Below are positions 8,969 to 18,112 of a DNA stretch of 64,000 nucleotides, piece after piece (within the stretch, counting starts at the first letter, position 1; the number at the start of each line of letters is the position of its first letter). Position numbers and translations under genes: made by a program. Under the pieces are notes generated by a model. It saw nothing but the letters and a program-made list of their open reading frames with translations. It did not search any database and had not been told where the DNA came from. The stretch is from CAMLJR01 sp964500675 (GTDB lineage Bacteria; Pseudomonadota; Gammaproteobacteria; Pseudomonadales; CAMLJR01), in assembly GCA_964500675.1 (NCBI GenBank), contig CAZCNY010000004.1:1-64000 (forward strand). Reading direction: 5' to 3'.

Positions 8969-9363
8969 TCCCGTCGAACATCCGGCAGCAGCGCGCAATC
9001 CAAGGTATGCAGTTCGTTATGATCCGCCGTCAACAGTTGCAATTTAGCCGCACGCGACAGCCGCTTAATCGCGGCCTCGCGCCGCGAAGCCGAACTGCGA
9101 TCGTGACCGCTTTCGATATACGCCAATTGCACCGGCTTACGTCCACGAAAAAATTTTGCGCCGCGGCTCGCTTTATGAGCGGTGACGCGCGCATGGTTCG
9201 AGGATTGATCAGCCGCTTCCTTACATTGTCCGCTGCACTGCCGGTCGGCTCGACAATGCTCGCTCCAGCGTCGCACCATGTCGGTGGTAATTCCCGTATA
9301 TAAACTGTCATCATCGCAACGGATGATGTAGACGAACCAGCCATTGCTGTTTTCGCGCGCCAT
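8965..9363 (-). CDS. GIY-YIG nuclease-superfamily protein (UPF0213/YhbQ-like)
   Basis: 132-aa protein with the GIY-YIG core at its N-terminus (WFVYIIRCDDDSLYTGITTD, about 9-28), followed by RWSEH. The family has DNA nuclease folds of uncertain role. A Cys/His-containing insertion (QCSGQCKEAADQSSNHAR) separates the core from the usual RGAKF and R-R-EA-IKRLSR helix, making it longer than typical YhbQ. The ATG at 9363 is preferred; an in-frame start at 9384 would add seven residues. Confidence 0.82.
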   Translation of the reverse strand: MARENSNGWFVYIIRCDDDSLYTGITTDMVRRWSEHCRADRQCSGQCKEAADQSSNHARVTAHKASRGAKFFRGRKPVQLAYIESGHDRSSASRREAAIKRLSRAAKLQLLTADHNELHTLDCALLPDVRRD

Positions 9364-9438
9364 CGCTATGCTCGCCAGCGCCAATGCAACAATCTCACTT
9401 TTCGTTTAACACTCGCGTCAATCAGGAGGATATTCGCT

Positions 9439-9741
9439 GTGAACAAACTCGTATTCCCAATTTTTCTGGTCGCTGCCGCCAGTCTAACGATCGTCGCTAA
9501 CCGTGCATTCGCCGAAGAAACCACCGTGTGCAGCGCGCACGGCAACGAGCGCGTCATCACCGTCGCAGGCGACGACCAGGGCTGCCAAGTGAATTATACC
9601 AAGGGCGGCGAAACCAAAACGCTGTGGCACTCATTGCATATGGAATATTGCAACGCGCGCGCAACGGAATTCATCGAAAAACAAAAGGGCTGGGGATTCG
9701 AGTGCGCGCCGAAGACCGCCGCAGCACCCGCCGCCCAATAA
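9439..9741 (+). CDS. Small exported protein, Cys-containing
   Basis: 100-aa protein I do not recognise. AGGAGG at about 9423 precedes the ATG. A signal peptide ends near RAFAEE. The mature part of roughly 75 residues has four cysteines (CSAHGNER, GCQVNY, EYCNAR, FECAPK) that could form two disulfides, and an Ala/Pro-rich tail. It is single-domain and likely periplasmic. Confidence 0.75.
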   Translation: MNKLVFPIFLVAAASLTIVANRAFAEETTVCSAHGNERVITVAGDDQGCQVNYTKGGETKTLWHSLHMEYCNARATEFIEKQKGWGFECAPKTAAAPAAQ

Positions 9742-9924
9742 TTTTCACTCCCTCGCTGCGTTCGCCGGATAATTTGTGCGAACGTAGTCGCATTTCTCAC
9801 ACGCTATTCTCACGCCCTTAAGCGCTCGCGCCTGTGTTAGAATGCGCGCCCGTTTGCACTGCGGTCGCCTGGCGTCGCACGCTGCAACTCTTGTCGACTT
9901 TACAATCAGGTTCCGTTGCGCAGT

Positions 9925-12747
9925 ATGAATTTTGTTGTAGGGCAGCGCTGGCTCAGCCACGCCGATCCGCAGCTCGGTCTCGGCATTATTACCGCAGTAG
10001 AAACCCGTCGTATCAGCGTGCTGTTTCCAGCCGTCGAAGAAGAGCGCACCTATTCGCTCGATAACGCGCCGCTCAGCCGTGTCGCGTTTCGCATCGGCGA
10101 CACTATCACTGTGCGCGACGAGCTGGAGCTCACCGTTACCGCTGTCGACGATGCGCGCGGCGTATTGATGTACACGGGTATCGACGCCGAAGGCAACGAG
10201 CACCGCGCCGCCGAACTGCAATTGAGTGCGCACGTGCAATTGCATTCGCCGCAGCAGCGGCTCAGCAGCGGTCAATGCGACAGCAACGCATTATTCGCGC
10301 TGCGCATCGAAACACTCGAACATTTGCAGCGTCTGCAACAGGCCAGCACGATGGGCCTGCTCGGTGCGCGCACAAGTTTGTTGCCGCATCAGGTCTACAT
10401 CGCACAGCGCGTGGCGCAGCGTTTCGCGCCGCGCGTATTGCTCGCCGATGAAGTCGGTCTCGGCAAAACCATCGAAGCCGGTATGATTCTGCATCAGCAA
10501 TTGCTGAGTGGCCGCGCGCAGCGCGTGCTGTTGTTGCTGCCGACCAATTTGCAGCATCAATGGCTCGTCGAAATGCTGCGGCGCTTCAATTTGCATTTTG
10601 CATTGTTCGATGCCGAGCGCTATCGCGCCTCGCTCGATAGCGGCGACAGCAATCCCTTTGAAAGCGAACAACTCGTGTTGTGCGCGATCGATTGGCTCGC
10701 GCACGCACCCGAGGCATTTCGGCACGCGCTCGCCGCGCCATGGGATTTAACCGTCGTCGATGAAGCGCATCATCTGCACTGGTCGGAAACGAAAGCGAGC
10801 ATCGAATACGCGTGCGTCGAACAACTCGCCGCGCGCAGCGCCGGTTTAATTCTGCTCACCGCGACGCCCGAACAGGCCGGCATCAACAGCCATTTCGCGC
10901 GCTTGCGTCTGCTCGATCCGGCGCGCTTTCACGATCTCGCGCAATTCAAAGCCGAAGCCGAACGCTATCCCGCTCTCAACGAAATCGTGCAGCAATTACT
11001 CGCGAATTCCGAGAGCGGCGCGCACGCGCCTGTTGCGCACAACGTTATTGAAAAAATGGCGGCGCAATTGCGCGATTATTTGGGCGACGATAACCATGTT
11101 ACGAACTGCTCAAATGCAGAATTGATTCAGCAACTGCTCGATCGCCACGGCACGGGTCGCGTGTTGTTTCGCAATACGCGGGCGGCTGTGCAGGGTTTTC
11201 CCGAGCGGCGCTTGCATGCACACGGCCTGCCGTCGCCGGCCATTTACGCGGAACTGAACGATCAGCTCTACCCAGAAATTCAGGTGAGCGAAGCACAGTG
11301 GCTCAAGCACGATCCGCGCGTGCAATGGCTCGAACAATTATTGAAAACATTGCGCCCGGCGAAAGTGCTCGTCATTTGCGCGCACGCGCAAACGGCGATC
11401 GCGCTCGAACAGCATCTGCATTTGCGCGCAGGGATTCGCAGCGCTGCATTCCATGAAGGCTTGACGCTCATCGAACGCGATCGCGCGGCCGCGTGGTTCG
11501 CCGAAACCGATCTCGGCGCGCAGACGCTCGTGTGCTCGGAAATCGGCAGCGAGGGCCGCAATTTTCAGTTTGCACAGTATCTCGTACTGTTCGATCTGCC
11601 GAGCAATCCCGATCTGCTCGAACAGCGCATCGGCCGTCTCGATCGCATCGGCCAGGGCGCGCATATCGATATCCATGTGCCGTATCTCGAAGGCGGCGCG
11701 CAGCAGGTTTTATTTCGCTGGTATCACGAAGGACTCGATGCGTTTCAGCGCACGTGCGCCGCGGGATTTGTACTGTACGAGCGTTACGCCGATATATTGC
11801 AACAACAATTAATCGCCATCGATGAAAATCGACTCGACGCGCTGCTGCAAGAGAGCGCGCGCGCTGCCGCAGCGATGCGCAACGCACTCGAACAGGGCCG
11901 CGATGCTTTGCTCGAATTGAATTCGTGCAATAAAGCCGAAGCGCAAACCATAATCGACACCGTCGTCGCGAGCGAGCACAGCGAATTGTTGCGCGCCTAC
12001 CTCGAACGCGTCTGGGATAATTTTGGCGTCGACCACGAAACGCATTCCGAATACGCCAGCGTGGTGCGGCCGTCCGAGCAAATGCTGGTGAGCCATTTCC
12101 CTGAATTGAGCGAGGAAGGCTTCACCGCAACGTTCGATCGTACGCATGCGCTCGCGCGCGACGATATGGAATTTTTAAGCTGGGAACATCCGCACGCGCG
12201 CGGCGCGATGGAGATGATCGTTGGCGGCGAATATGGCAACGCCGCCGTCGCGAGCATCAACGTCAAGGGCTTGCCGCCCGGTACCTTGTTGCTCGAAGCG
12301 GTGTACAGCCCGCACTGCCCGGCACCGCGGCATTTGCAAATCGAACGCTTCCTGCCGGTGACGCCGCTGCGTTTTTTGGTCGATCGCAACGGCAAAAATC
12401 TCAGCGCGGTGCTGCCGCACGCGAAGCTCAATACACTGTGCAGCAATGTGCCGCGCAATACCGCGCCGGCGATTATCGGTCGCGTGCGCGCCGACATCGC
12501 CGCGATGCAGGAAACCAGCACGCGGCTGGCTTCGCTGCAGCTGCCGGCTTTGATCGAATCTGCGCGTTCGGCGATAACGCGCGCGCTGCAAATGGAAATC
12601 GAGCGGCTCACGGCGCTGCGTCGCGTCAATCCCGCTATTCGCGAAGCGGAAATTAATTTCTTTCGCACCCAGCTCGAACAGGGTTTGCACGCACTCGCGC
12701 AGGCGAATTTACACTTGCAGGGACTGCGACTGATCGTAACAACGTGA
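9925..12747 (+). CDS. rapA: RNA polymerase-associated ATPase RapA
   Basis: 940-aa Swi2/Snf2 translocase that recycles RNA polymerase. Order of parts: two N-terminal Tudor-like domains (VGQRWLSHADPQLGLG to about 110), ATPase lobe 1 with DEVGLGKT at 175-182 and DEAH near 279-282, TATPEQ motif III, lobe 2 with SEIGSEGRNFQFA and QRIGRLDRIGQ, then spacer and C-terminal RapA-specific regions. The ATG at 9925 fits the family start MNFVVGQRWLS. The length is slightly below the E. coli protein (968 aa). Confidence 0.95.
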   Translation: MNFVVGQRWLSHADPQLGLGIITAVETRRISVLFPAVEEERTYSLDNAPLSRVAFRIGDTITVRDELELTVTAVDDARGVLMYTGIDAEGNEHRAAELQLSAHVQLHSPQQRLSSGQCDSNALFALRIETLEHLQRLQQASTMGLLGARTSLLPHQVYIAQRVAQRFAPRVLLADEVGLGKTIEAGMILHQQLLSGRAQRVLLLLPTNLQHQWLVEMLRRFNLHFALFDAERYRASLDSGDSNPFESEQLVLCAIDWLAHAPEAFRHALAAPWDLTVVDEAHHLHWSETKASIEYACVEQLAARSAGLILLTATPEQAGINSHFARLRLLDPARFHDLAQFKAEAERYPALNEIVQQLLANSESGAHAPVAHNVIEKMAAQLRDYLGDDNHVTNCSNAELIQQLLDRHGTGRVLFRNTRAAVQGFPERRLHAHGLPSPAIYAELNDQLYPEIQVSEAQWLKHDPRVQWLEQLLKTLRPAKVLVICAHAQTAIALEQHLHLRAGIRSAAFHEGLTLIERDRAAAWFAETDLGAQTLVCSEIGSEGRNFQFAQYLVLFDLPSNPDLLEQRIGRLDRIGQGAHIDIHVPYLEGGAQQVLFRWYHEGLDAFQRTCAAGFVLYERYADILQQQLIAIDENRLDALLQESARAAAAMRNALEQGRDALLELNSCNKAEAQTIIDTVVASEHSELLRAYLERVWDNFGVDHETHSEYASVVRPSEQMLVSHFPELSEEGFTATFDRTHALARDDMEFLSWEHPHARGAMEMIVGGEYGNAAVASINVKGLPPGTLLLEAVYSPHCPAPRHLQIERFLPVTPLRFLVDRNGKNLSAVLPHAKLNTLCSNVPRNTAPAIIGRVRADIAAMQETSTRLASLQLPALIESARSAITRALQMEIERLTALRRVNPAIREAEINFFRTQLEQGLHALAQANLHLQGLRLIVTT

Positions 12748-12752
12748 GACAC

Positions 12753-12769
12753 GCCTCATTCAATGAGGC
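12753..12769. terminator. Hairpin between convergent genes
   Basis: A perfect 8-bp stem (GCCTCATT / AATGAGGC) with a single-base loop centre sits between the convergent rapA gene and the 12783-13832 gene. No T-run follows on either strand, so any termination role is weak inference. Confidence 0.4.
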
Positions 12770-12782
12770 ATAAACTCATGCG

Positions 12783-13832
12783 TCAATCGCTCGCTTGAAC
12801 TTGTTTTTGAAAATACAATTCGAGCCGAAATGTAATTGCCCAGTGCGGATCGAAACCGTATTCGGCAGGTAAGCTGAGCTCGGGAATCACATCGAAGAAA
12901 ACGATGCGGCGCGCGATATTGCGACGGTAATCGGCGGTCAAAAAATACGTGTCGATTTGCGGCTGCTGAAATCCCGTACCGGAAAAACCCAGCGTGTATG
13001 TGATCGCGGCGCGATTCGAAAGAATATGCGCGAGATTCGCACTCTGCGCGAACTGCAAATAATCGCGCTTTTCCTGCCAGGTGAAATCGGTGCTGTAATA
13101 CAGCCGCCAATTCGGTGTCAGCGGCTCGCCGATATTGATTTCACTGTTGGCCGAATAGCCATCGCGATTAAACCACGCCAGACGATTGTACGAGTTGAGT
13201 TCCCATTCACCGCGCAACGGTACTTCGCGGCGCGCGATGAAGCGTACATAGGGATCGACCGGCAACGCAACGCGCAGACCCGCCTGCAATTGTTTTTTCC
13301 ACTGCGGCAACCATTCGTCGAGATTCGCACCGATCCCAAATACCGTAGTGCGGCGCTGATCGACGCTGCGCAATCCCGGCACCGCCTCCTGCGCGGCCGT
13401 GCGCTGTTCCGGCGAATCGTTTTCGACCAGTAAATGCAGACGCTTGCTCGCCGTCGGCAAATCGAGTTTGAGGCGCGGCCGCAAATCGTTGCTGACGCCT
13501 TTATCCTGCTCCCAGCGCACATCGTTGGTAACGCGCAGCCACGATTCGTTGTCGATGCGCCACGCATCGTCGCTGCCGAAGAAGCGATCAATGCTGCGCG
13601 CGGTATTATCGACCCAGCCCGCGACTCGCTCCTCGTAAGGCAAATATTCGTCGAGCCAATTTTGTTTTTTGCCATTGCCGGATGGGAGAACCGAGCTTTC
13701 GACGATGATATCGCCCGTCGCCGGCGTCGATTGTTGTGCAGCCGCCCAGTCGGGACAAAACAAGAGGGCGATACTGCAAACGATGACGTAAGCGGGGATT
13801 TTCAAGCGGCTATATTCGTCGATCAAAAACAT
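12783..13832 (-). CDS. Probable outer-membrane beta-barrel protein
   Basis: 349-aa exported protein of unknown function. An N-terminal hydrophobic stretch (PAYVIVCSIALLFC) with cleavage near DWAAAQ acts as signal peptide. The remainder has alternating amphipathic strands with many aromatic ends (WELNSYNRLAWF, NWRLYYSTDF, TYFLTADYR, FRLELYF) and closes on an aromatic strand, typical of an outer-membrane barrel. It resembles unannotated proteobacterial barrels often found near MCE or lipid-transport genes, but I cannot name a family. It is divergent from the MCE operon. Confidence 0.65.
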   Translation of the reverse strand: MFLIDEYSRLKIPAYVIVCSIALLFCPDWAAAQQSTPATGDIIVESSVLPSGNGKKQNWLDEYLPYEERVAGWVDNTARSIDRFFGSDDAWRIDNESWLRVTNDVRWEQDKGVSNDLRPRLKLDLPTASKRLHLLVENDSPEQRTAAQEAVPGLRSVDQRRTTVFGIGANLDEWLPQWKKQLQAGLRVALPVDPYVRFIARREVPLRGEWELNSYNRLAWFNRDGYSANSEINIGEPLTPNWRLYYSTDFTWQEKRDYLQFAQSANLAHILSNRAAITYTLGFSGTGFQQPQIDTYFLTADYRRNIARRIVFFDVIPELSLPAEYGFDPHWAITFRLELYFQKQVQASD

Positions 13833-13959
13833 AGGTTAAGCATAGCAGAGCGCAGCGCGCGCTCTCGCCATGCAATTATCGATAGGTTGACGTTGAAGCA
13901 CTCGCACCGCGCGCGCAGGAATGGCAAGATAACGCCCGTACCCCTACCGCTGGCACGCC

Positions 13960-15090
13960 ATGGATAACGCGAGCACCCCCGATAATCCCGATTTCATTGT
14001 GCGCGCGGAGACAACGTGCGCGGAAATGAAATTGCGCGGCGTGTGGCGCAGCGATCGTGTGCTGCCCAGTTTCGCCGCCATGCAGGCTGCGTTCGCGAAC
14101 CAGACCGATGTGTGTTGGCGCATCGTCGCCGGTGAAAATTTCGACTGGGACAGCGCCTGCATGACGCGTTTATTTTTGTGCTCGCGTTATTGCGCCGAAC
14201 ACAATATTGAATTCGATGTATCCGCGCTGCCCGCGGGCATACGCAAATTGCTCGAGGTTGCCACGGCCGTCAAAGCGCAGAGTCACATTGCTGCTACTCC
14301 GAGTGCGCGCGAGCATTTGCGTGCCGCACTCGCCGCGCTGCACACGCACGTCAGCGAATTTCTCGGCTTCGTCGGCGGCGTCGTGCTCGCTTTCACCCAT
14401 TTGCTGCGCGGTCGCGCCAATATGCGCGCGCGCGACTTTTTATATTTCTTCGAGCAATGCGGCGCGCAGGCGCTCGGTATCGTCGCACTGATCAGCGTCT
14501 TGGTCGGAATGATTCTCGCGTATTTGGGCTCGGTGCAATTGCGTCAATTCGGCGCCGAAGTTTACATCGCCAATCTCGTTGCGATCGGTGCCGTGCGCGA
14601 AATGGGCGCGCTGATGACTGCCGTCATAATGGCTGGTCGCACCGGTGCAGCATACGCCGCGCAACTCGGTGCGATGCAGGCGAACGAGGAGATCGACGCG
14701 ATCACGACACTCGGTATTTCGCCGCTCGAATACCTCGTACTGCCGCGCATGCTCGCGCTGCTCGCAGCGATGCCATTGCTGTGTATTTTTGCCGACGTGC
14801 TGTGTCTTGTCGGCGGCGCGCTCGTCGCCACGAGCATGGACGTCAGCAGCGTCGCATTCATTCATCAGGCGCGCGGAGCGGTCAGCTTCGACGATATCGC
14901 CAGCGGTGTCATTAAAGGTTTGGTGTTCGCTGTGCTGATCGCCACGGCGGGTTGTCAGGCCGGTATGCAGAGTGGTCGCAGCGCCGATGCCGTCGGTCGC
15001 GCGACGACACGCGCCGTCGTCAACGCCATCGTCTACCTCGTCATCGCCGACGCGGCCTTGAATATCGCCTATGACCGACTGCATTTCTAA
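13960..15090 (+). CDS. STAS-MlaE fusion: MCE-transporter permease
   Basis: 376-aa inner-membrane permease of an Mla-type phospholipid ABC transporter. The first 110 residues look like an MlaB/STAS domain (RLFLCSRYCAEHNIEFDVS). From about 125 onward the MlaE domain has five to six hydrophobic helices, with the conserved AVREMGALMTAVIMAGRTGAA, NEEIDAI and LGISPLEYLVLPR segments. It is first of a four-gene operon and overlaps the ATPase gene by 20 bp. The fusion would replace a separate MlaB. Confidence 0.9.
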   Translation: MDNASTPDNPDFIVRAETTCAEMKLRGVWRSDRVLPSFAAMQAAFANQTDVCWRIVAGENFDWDSACMTRLFLCSRYCAEHNIEFDVSALPAGIRKLLEVATAVKAQSHIAATPSAREHLRAALAALHTHVSEFLGFVGGVVLAFTHLLRGRANMRARDFLYFFEQCGAQALGIVALISVLVGMILAYLGSVQLRQFGAEVYIANLVAIGAVREMGALMTAVIMAGRTGAAYAAQLGAMQANEEIDAITTLGISPLEYLVLPRMLALLAAMPLLCIFADVLCLVGGALVATSMDVSSVAFIHQARGAVSFDDIASGVIKGLVFAVLIATAGCQAGMQSGRSADAVGRATTRAVVNAIVYLVIADAALNIAYDRLHF

Positions 15091-15883
15091 AGACTCTGCG
15101 CCATCGGCAACCGCGCCGCGCGATGTGCATATCGAAGTGCGCGGTGTGACGATGCAATATGACGAGCGCGTTATTCAACGCGATTTGAATTTCTCAATTT
15201 ATCGCGGCGATGTGTTCGTGATCATGGGTGGCAGCGGTTGCGGTAAAAGCACACTGTTGCGGCACATGATCGGTTTGCTGCAGCCGGCAGCGGGAACCAT
15301 TCTGATCGGCGGCGAGGATTTTTTCGCGGCCGCGCCCGCGAACCAACTCGCGATGCGGCGACACTGGGGTATCACTTATCAGCGCGGTGGTCTGTTCAGC
15401 GATCTCACGCTCGCCGAAAATGTCGCGGTTCCATTGCAGCAGTACACGCAATTAACGCCGGCGGAAATACGCGATACGATCGCATACAAATTAGCGCTGG
15501 TGGGATTGGCGGGGTTCGAGGATTATTATCCGGCGGAAATCAGCGGCGGCATGCAGAAACGCGCCGCGTTTGCGCGCGCACTCGCGCTCGATCCCGAACT
15601 GCTGTTTTTCGACGAGCCTTCGGCGGGACTCGATCCGCTCAGTTCGCAGCGCCTCGACGAGTTGATCATGCAAATTCGCGAATCGATGGGAGGTACCGTG
15701 GTGATTGTCACGCATGAATTGGCGAGTATTTTCGCCATTGCCACCAACTCGGTCTATCTCGACGCCGATAGCAAAACCCAACTTGATTACGGCGATCCAC
15801 GCGCATTGCTCGCGCACAGCCAACACGATGTGGTGCGGCGCTTTCTTTCCAGGGGAGAATCATCGCGAGGTGCGCATTTATGA
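15071..15883 (+). CDS. MlaF-like ATPase of MCE transporter
   Basis: 270-aa ABC ATPase. Walker A GGSGCGKST, signature ISGGMQKRAAFARAL (the GGMQKR form is typical of MlaF-type ATPases), and Walker B LLFFDEPSAGLDP are all intact. It powers phospholipid transport with the preceding permease. It overlaps both neighbours (20 bp upstream, 4 bp downstream), so the operon is translationally coupled. Confidence 0.93.
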   Translation: MTDCISKDSAPSATAPRDVHIEVRGVTMQYDERVIQRDLNFSIYRGDVFVIMGGSGCGKSTLLRHMIGLLQPAAGTILIGGEDFFAAAPANQLAMRRHWGITYQRGGLFSDLTLAENVAVPLQQYTQLTPAEIRDTIAYKLALVGLAGFEDYYPAEISGGMQKRAAFARALALDPELLFFDEPSAGLDPLSSQRLDELIMQIRESMGGTVVIVTHELASIFAIATNSVYLDADSKTQLDYGDPRALLAHSQHDVVRRFLSRGESSRGAHL

Positions 15884-16899
15884 GCCGCAGCGCCAACCCC
15901 ATCGCCGTCGGCGCATTCGTGCTCGGCATGCTCGCGCTCGCGTTTTTGCTCGTGCTATTTTTCACAGGCGGTCATTGGTTCAGCCATCGCGATCGCTACA
16001 CGCTGGTTTACGATACGTCGATCAAGGGCCTTAATATCGGCGCACCCGTCACGCTCAAAGGCGTGAAGATCGGCGAGGTCAGCGATATCAAAGCGCGCAT
16101 GTACAACAGCTCGCTCGCGGTATTCAACAATGTCACGGTCGAAATCGATCCGAATATGCTGCAACGCGAGGATGTCGCCGAAAGCGGCAGCGCGCTCGTG
16201 GACGATATGATCAAGCGCGGCCTCTGCGCGCAATTACGCTTGCAGAGTTTGCTCACGGGTCTGCTCTATGTCGATGTCGATTTTCATCCTGAAAAGCAGC
16301 GCCTGCTCAAGGATGTGCCCACCGCTTACAAACAAATTCCCACGACACCGACCGATCTCGAACAATTGACGCACGATCTCGAAGCGATCGACGTCAATAA
16401 ACTCGGCGATAACTTGCAGCAGATCGTCACCGGCATCAACACTTTCGTCAACGATCGCTCGCTGCAAAAAACGATGACGAATATCAACCAGATGCTCGAC
16501 TCGGTGCACGCATCCGCCGACGCCGTGCACGCTTCGGCCAATCAAATTACCACGGCGCTGGTGCCGCTCGCGCAACACAGCGACGCTGCCGTGACCGAAT
16601 TCAACCGCGCGCTGCCCGAATTGGTGGCAAAACTCGACACGACGATGAGCGCACTCCAGCAAACCGCCACATCCTTGCAACGAACCGCGACCTCGATGCA
16701 GAAAACCAGCGACAACGCCGCGTATTTAACCTCGGAGGATTCGCCGTTGCTGTATCGCATCGAAAACGCCGCTGCGAGCGTCAACGCCGCTGCCGACCAG
16801 GTGCGGCATTTATCCGACACGCTCGAACGTCAACCCGAAGCGCTGTTGTATGGAAAGCAAATGGATGGCAAACAAGTCGATGGCACACAGGAGAAATAA
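15880..16899 (+). CDS. MlaD/MCE-domain lipid-binding protein
   Basis: 339-aa inner-membrane-anchored protein with one transmembrane helix (about 7-29) and one MCE domain (about 40-120: YDTSIKGLNIGAPVTLKGVKIGEV). A long helical C-terminal region follows, rich in Thr/Ser/Ala heptads (ATSLQRTATSMQKTSDNAAY), predicted coiled coil. Single-MCE proteins of this shape form hexamers that carry phospholipids in the periplasm. It overlaps mlaF-like by 4 bp. Confidence 0.92.
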   Translation: MSRSANPIAVGAFVLGMLALAFLLVLFFTGGHWFSHRDRYTLVYDTSIKGLNIGAPVTLKGVKIGEVSDIKARMYNSSLAVFNNVTVEIDPNMLQREDVAESGSALVDDMIKRGLCAQLRLQSLLTGLLYVDVDFHPEKQRLLKDVPTAYKQIPTTPTDLEQLTHDLEAIDVNKLGDNLQQIVTGINTFVNDRSLQKTMTNINQMLDSVHASADAVHASANQITTALVPLAQHSDAAVTEFNRALPELVAKLDTTMSALQQTATSLQRTATSMQKTSDNAAYLTSEDSPLLYRIENAAASVNAAADQVRHLSDTLERQPEALLYGKQMDGKQVDGTQEK

Positions 16900-16900
16900 C

Positions 16901-17473
16901 ATGATGTCGCGCCGATGTTTTTCGCGCCTGCTGGCATTATTGCCGCTGCTATTTTTACTGCAAGCCTGCATCGGCGGACGCAGCGTACCCGCACAATATC
17001 AATTGCTCACGGCGCGCGCCGAAAAAAATACCGCGGCGCCGTTCGCGGGTAAAAGTATCGGCATCGGCCCCGTGCACGTCGCGCAATTTCTGCAACGCCC
17101 GCAAATCGTCACGCACGGCGGCGGCACGCAATTGCATATCGATGAAACTGTGCGCTGGGGCGAGCCGCTCGAACAGGGCATTCAGCGCGTGCTGCTGCAA
17201 AATATCGCCGCGCTCACCGGTGCCGAAACACGCAATTTTCCCTGGCGGCAAAATGCGATCCCCGATTACGCCCTGCGCATCGATGTGATCGATCTCGATA
17301 AATTACCCAACGGCGAATCGATTCTCGATGTGAACTGGCTGCTCGAAGATTTAAAAAATGCACACGTCATCAAAACGCAGCAGGAGCGTATCAGTTCAAA
17401 CCAAGGTTACGATGATTTGCTGGTGCGACTCGCGCAGCATGCATCCGCCGTGCTTAATACGCCCCATCAATAA
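16901..17473 (+). CDS. ABC-transport auxiliary lipoprotein (PqiC/YmbA-like)
   Basis: 190-aa lipoprotein of the ABC_trans_aux family that partners MCE transporters lacking MlaC. The ATG at 16901 is preferred: it follows AGGAGAAA and immediately starts the signal MMSRRCFSRLLALLPLLF with lipobox LQAC (Cys23). Family-typical segments are YQLLTAR, IGIGPVHVAQFLQRPQIV and WGEPLEQGIQRVL. A longer in-frame reading from 16850 would overlap the previous gene and is unlikely. It is last in the MCE operon. Confidence 0.88.
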   Translation: MMSRRCFSRLLALLPLLFLLQACIGGRSVPAQYQLLTARAEKNTAAPFAGKSIGIGPVHVAQFLQRPQIVTHGGGTQLHIDETVRWGEPLEQGIQRVLLQNIAALTGAETRNFPWRQNAIPDYALRIDVIDLDKLPNGESILDVNWLLEDLKNAHVIKTQQERISSNQGYDDLLVRLAQHASAVLNTPHQ

Positions 17474-17493
17474 ATTCATTTATTCGCATTTTT

Positions 17494-17691
17494 TTACGAA
17501 GTCTGGTTCAGGCGCGATTTTGGATATTTCATTGAAACGTTTTGCCGGAATTTCCCAGTAAGCCGTTCTCGTTTTTTATGAGATAAGAAACAGCTGAGTT
17601 TCGTTTGTTTTCGCTCATACAAAATATTGTGCGTATGCGAAAAATATTGAACATCTCGGCGCAACTGTCCGAGGCTCGATTCAGTGGTCAT
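17494..17691 (-). CDS. Small hypothetical ORF, doubtful
   Basis: 65 codons without recognisable homology, basic and AT-richer than its surroundings (begins MTTESSLGQLRRDVQYF). The one supporting sign is AGGAAAG four bases upstream of the ATG. It lies downstream of a broken dehydrogenase tail in a stretch of about 640 bp that otherwise carries no intact gene, so it may be decayed or acquired DNA. Confidence 0.25.
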   Translation of the reverse strand: MTTESSLGQLRRDVQYFSHTHNILYERKQTKLSCFLSHKKRERLTGKFRQNVSMKYPKSRLNQTS

Positions 17692-17719
17692 AAAACTTTC
17701 CTAAAAAAATCTCAGCACA

Positions 17720-18112
17720 CTAGCGAATGATGTTCGGATATTGCACGAGTGGCTCGACATTGTGAGTCTCGCGGTACGATGGTGGCTGGCGATCACCCAG
17801 ATCTCTGATGCCATACTTCACCGTCATTTCGGCGCCGATCACCGTCTGACCACTCATTTCCTTCAACTATGAATCGTTGTAGAGCGCCCAAATAATGTGT
17901 CCGGTAAGCTCCGGGGTTTCGGTGACGCCTTCCAAATAACCGTATTTATCTGGGTCGGAAGCAATGACCATCTTGAGCCGTTCAGTCTGCAATGCTCCCA
18001 TCCAGATGGAAAGCGCGGCAATGTTGAAATCCTTGAAATCGACAGCCATGTCGGCGGCGAATTTATCCATGCCGTATTTGTGAGCGCCGTAAACAGGACC
18101 GTAAACATATAG
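17720..18112 (-). pseudogene. C-terminal remnant of a short-chain dehydrogenase
   Basis: Reading the minus strand from the base after the PQQ-dehydrogenase stop gives VYGPVYGAHKYGMDKFAADM, the catalytic-Tyr/Lys helix region of an SDR. It continues through ELTGHIIWALYND to an in-frame TAG (17867-17869). Beyond that the same frame still reads as SDR: MSGQTVIGAEMTVKYGI and a normal stop at 17720-17722. The N-terminal Rossmann half is absent. It is a 5'-truncated, stop-interrupted gene tail. Confidence 0.82.
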
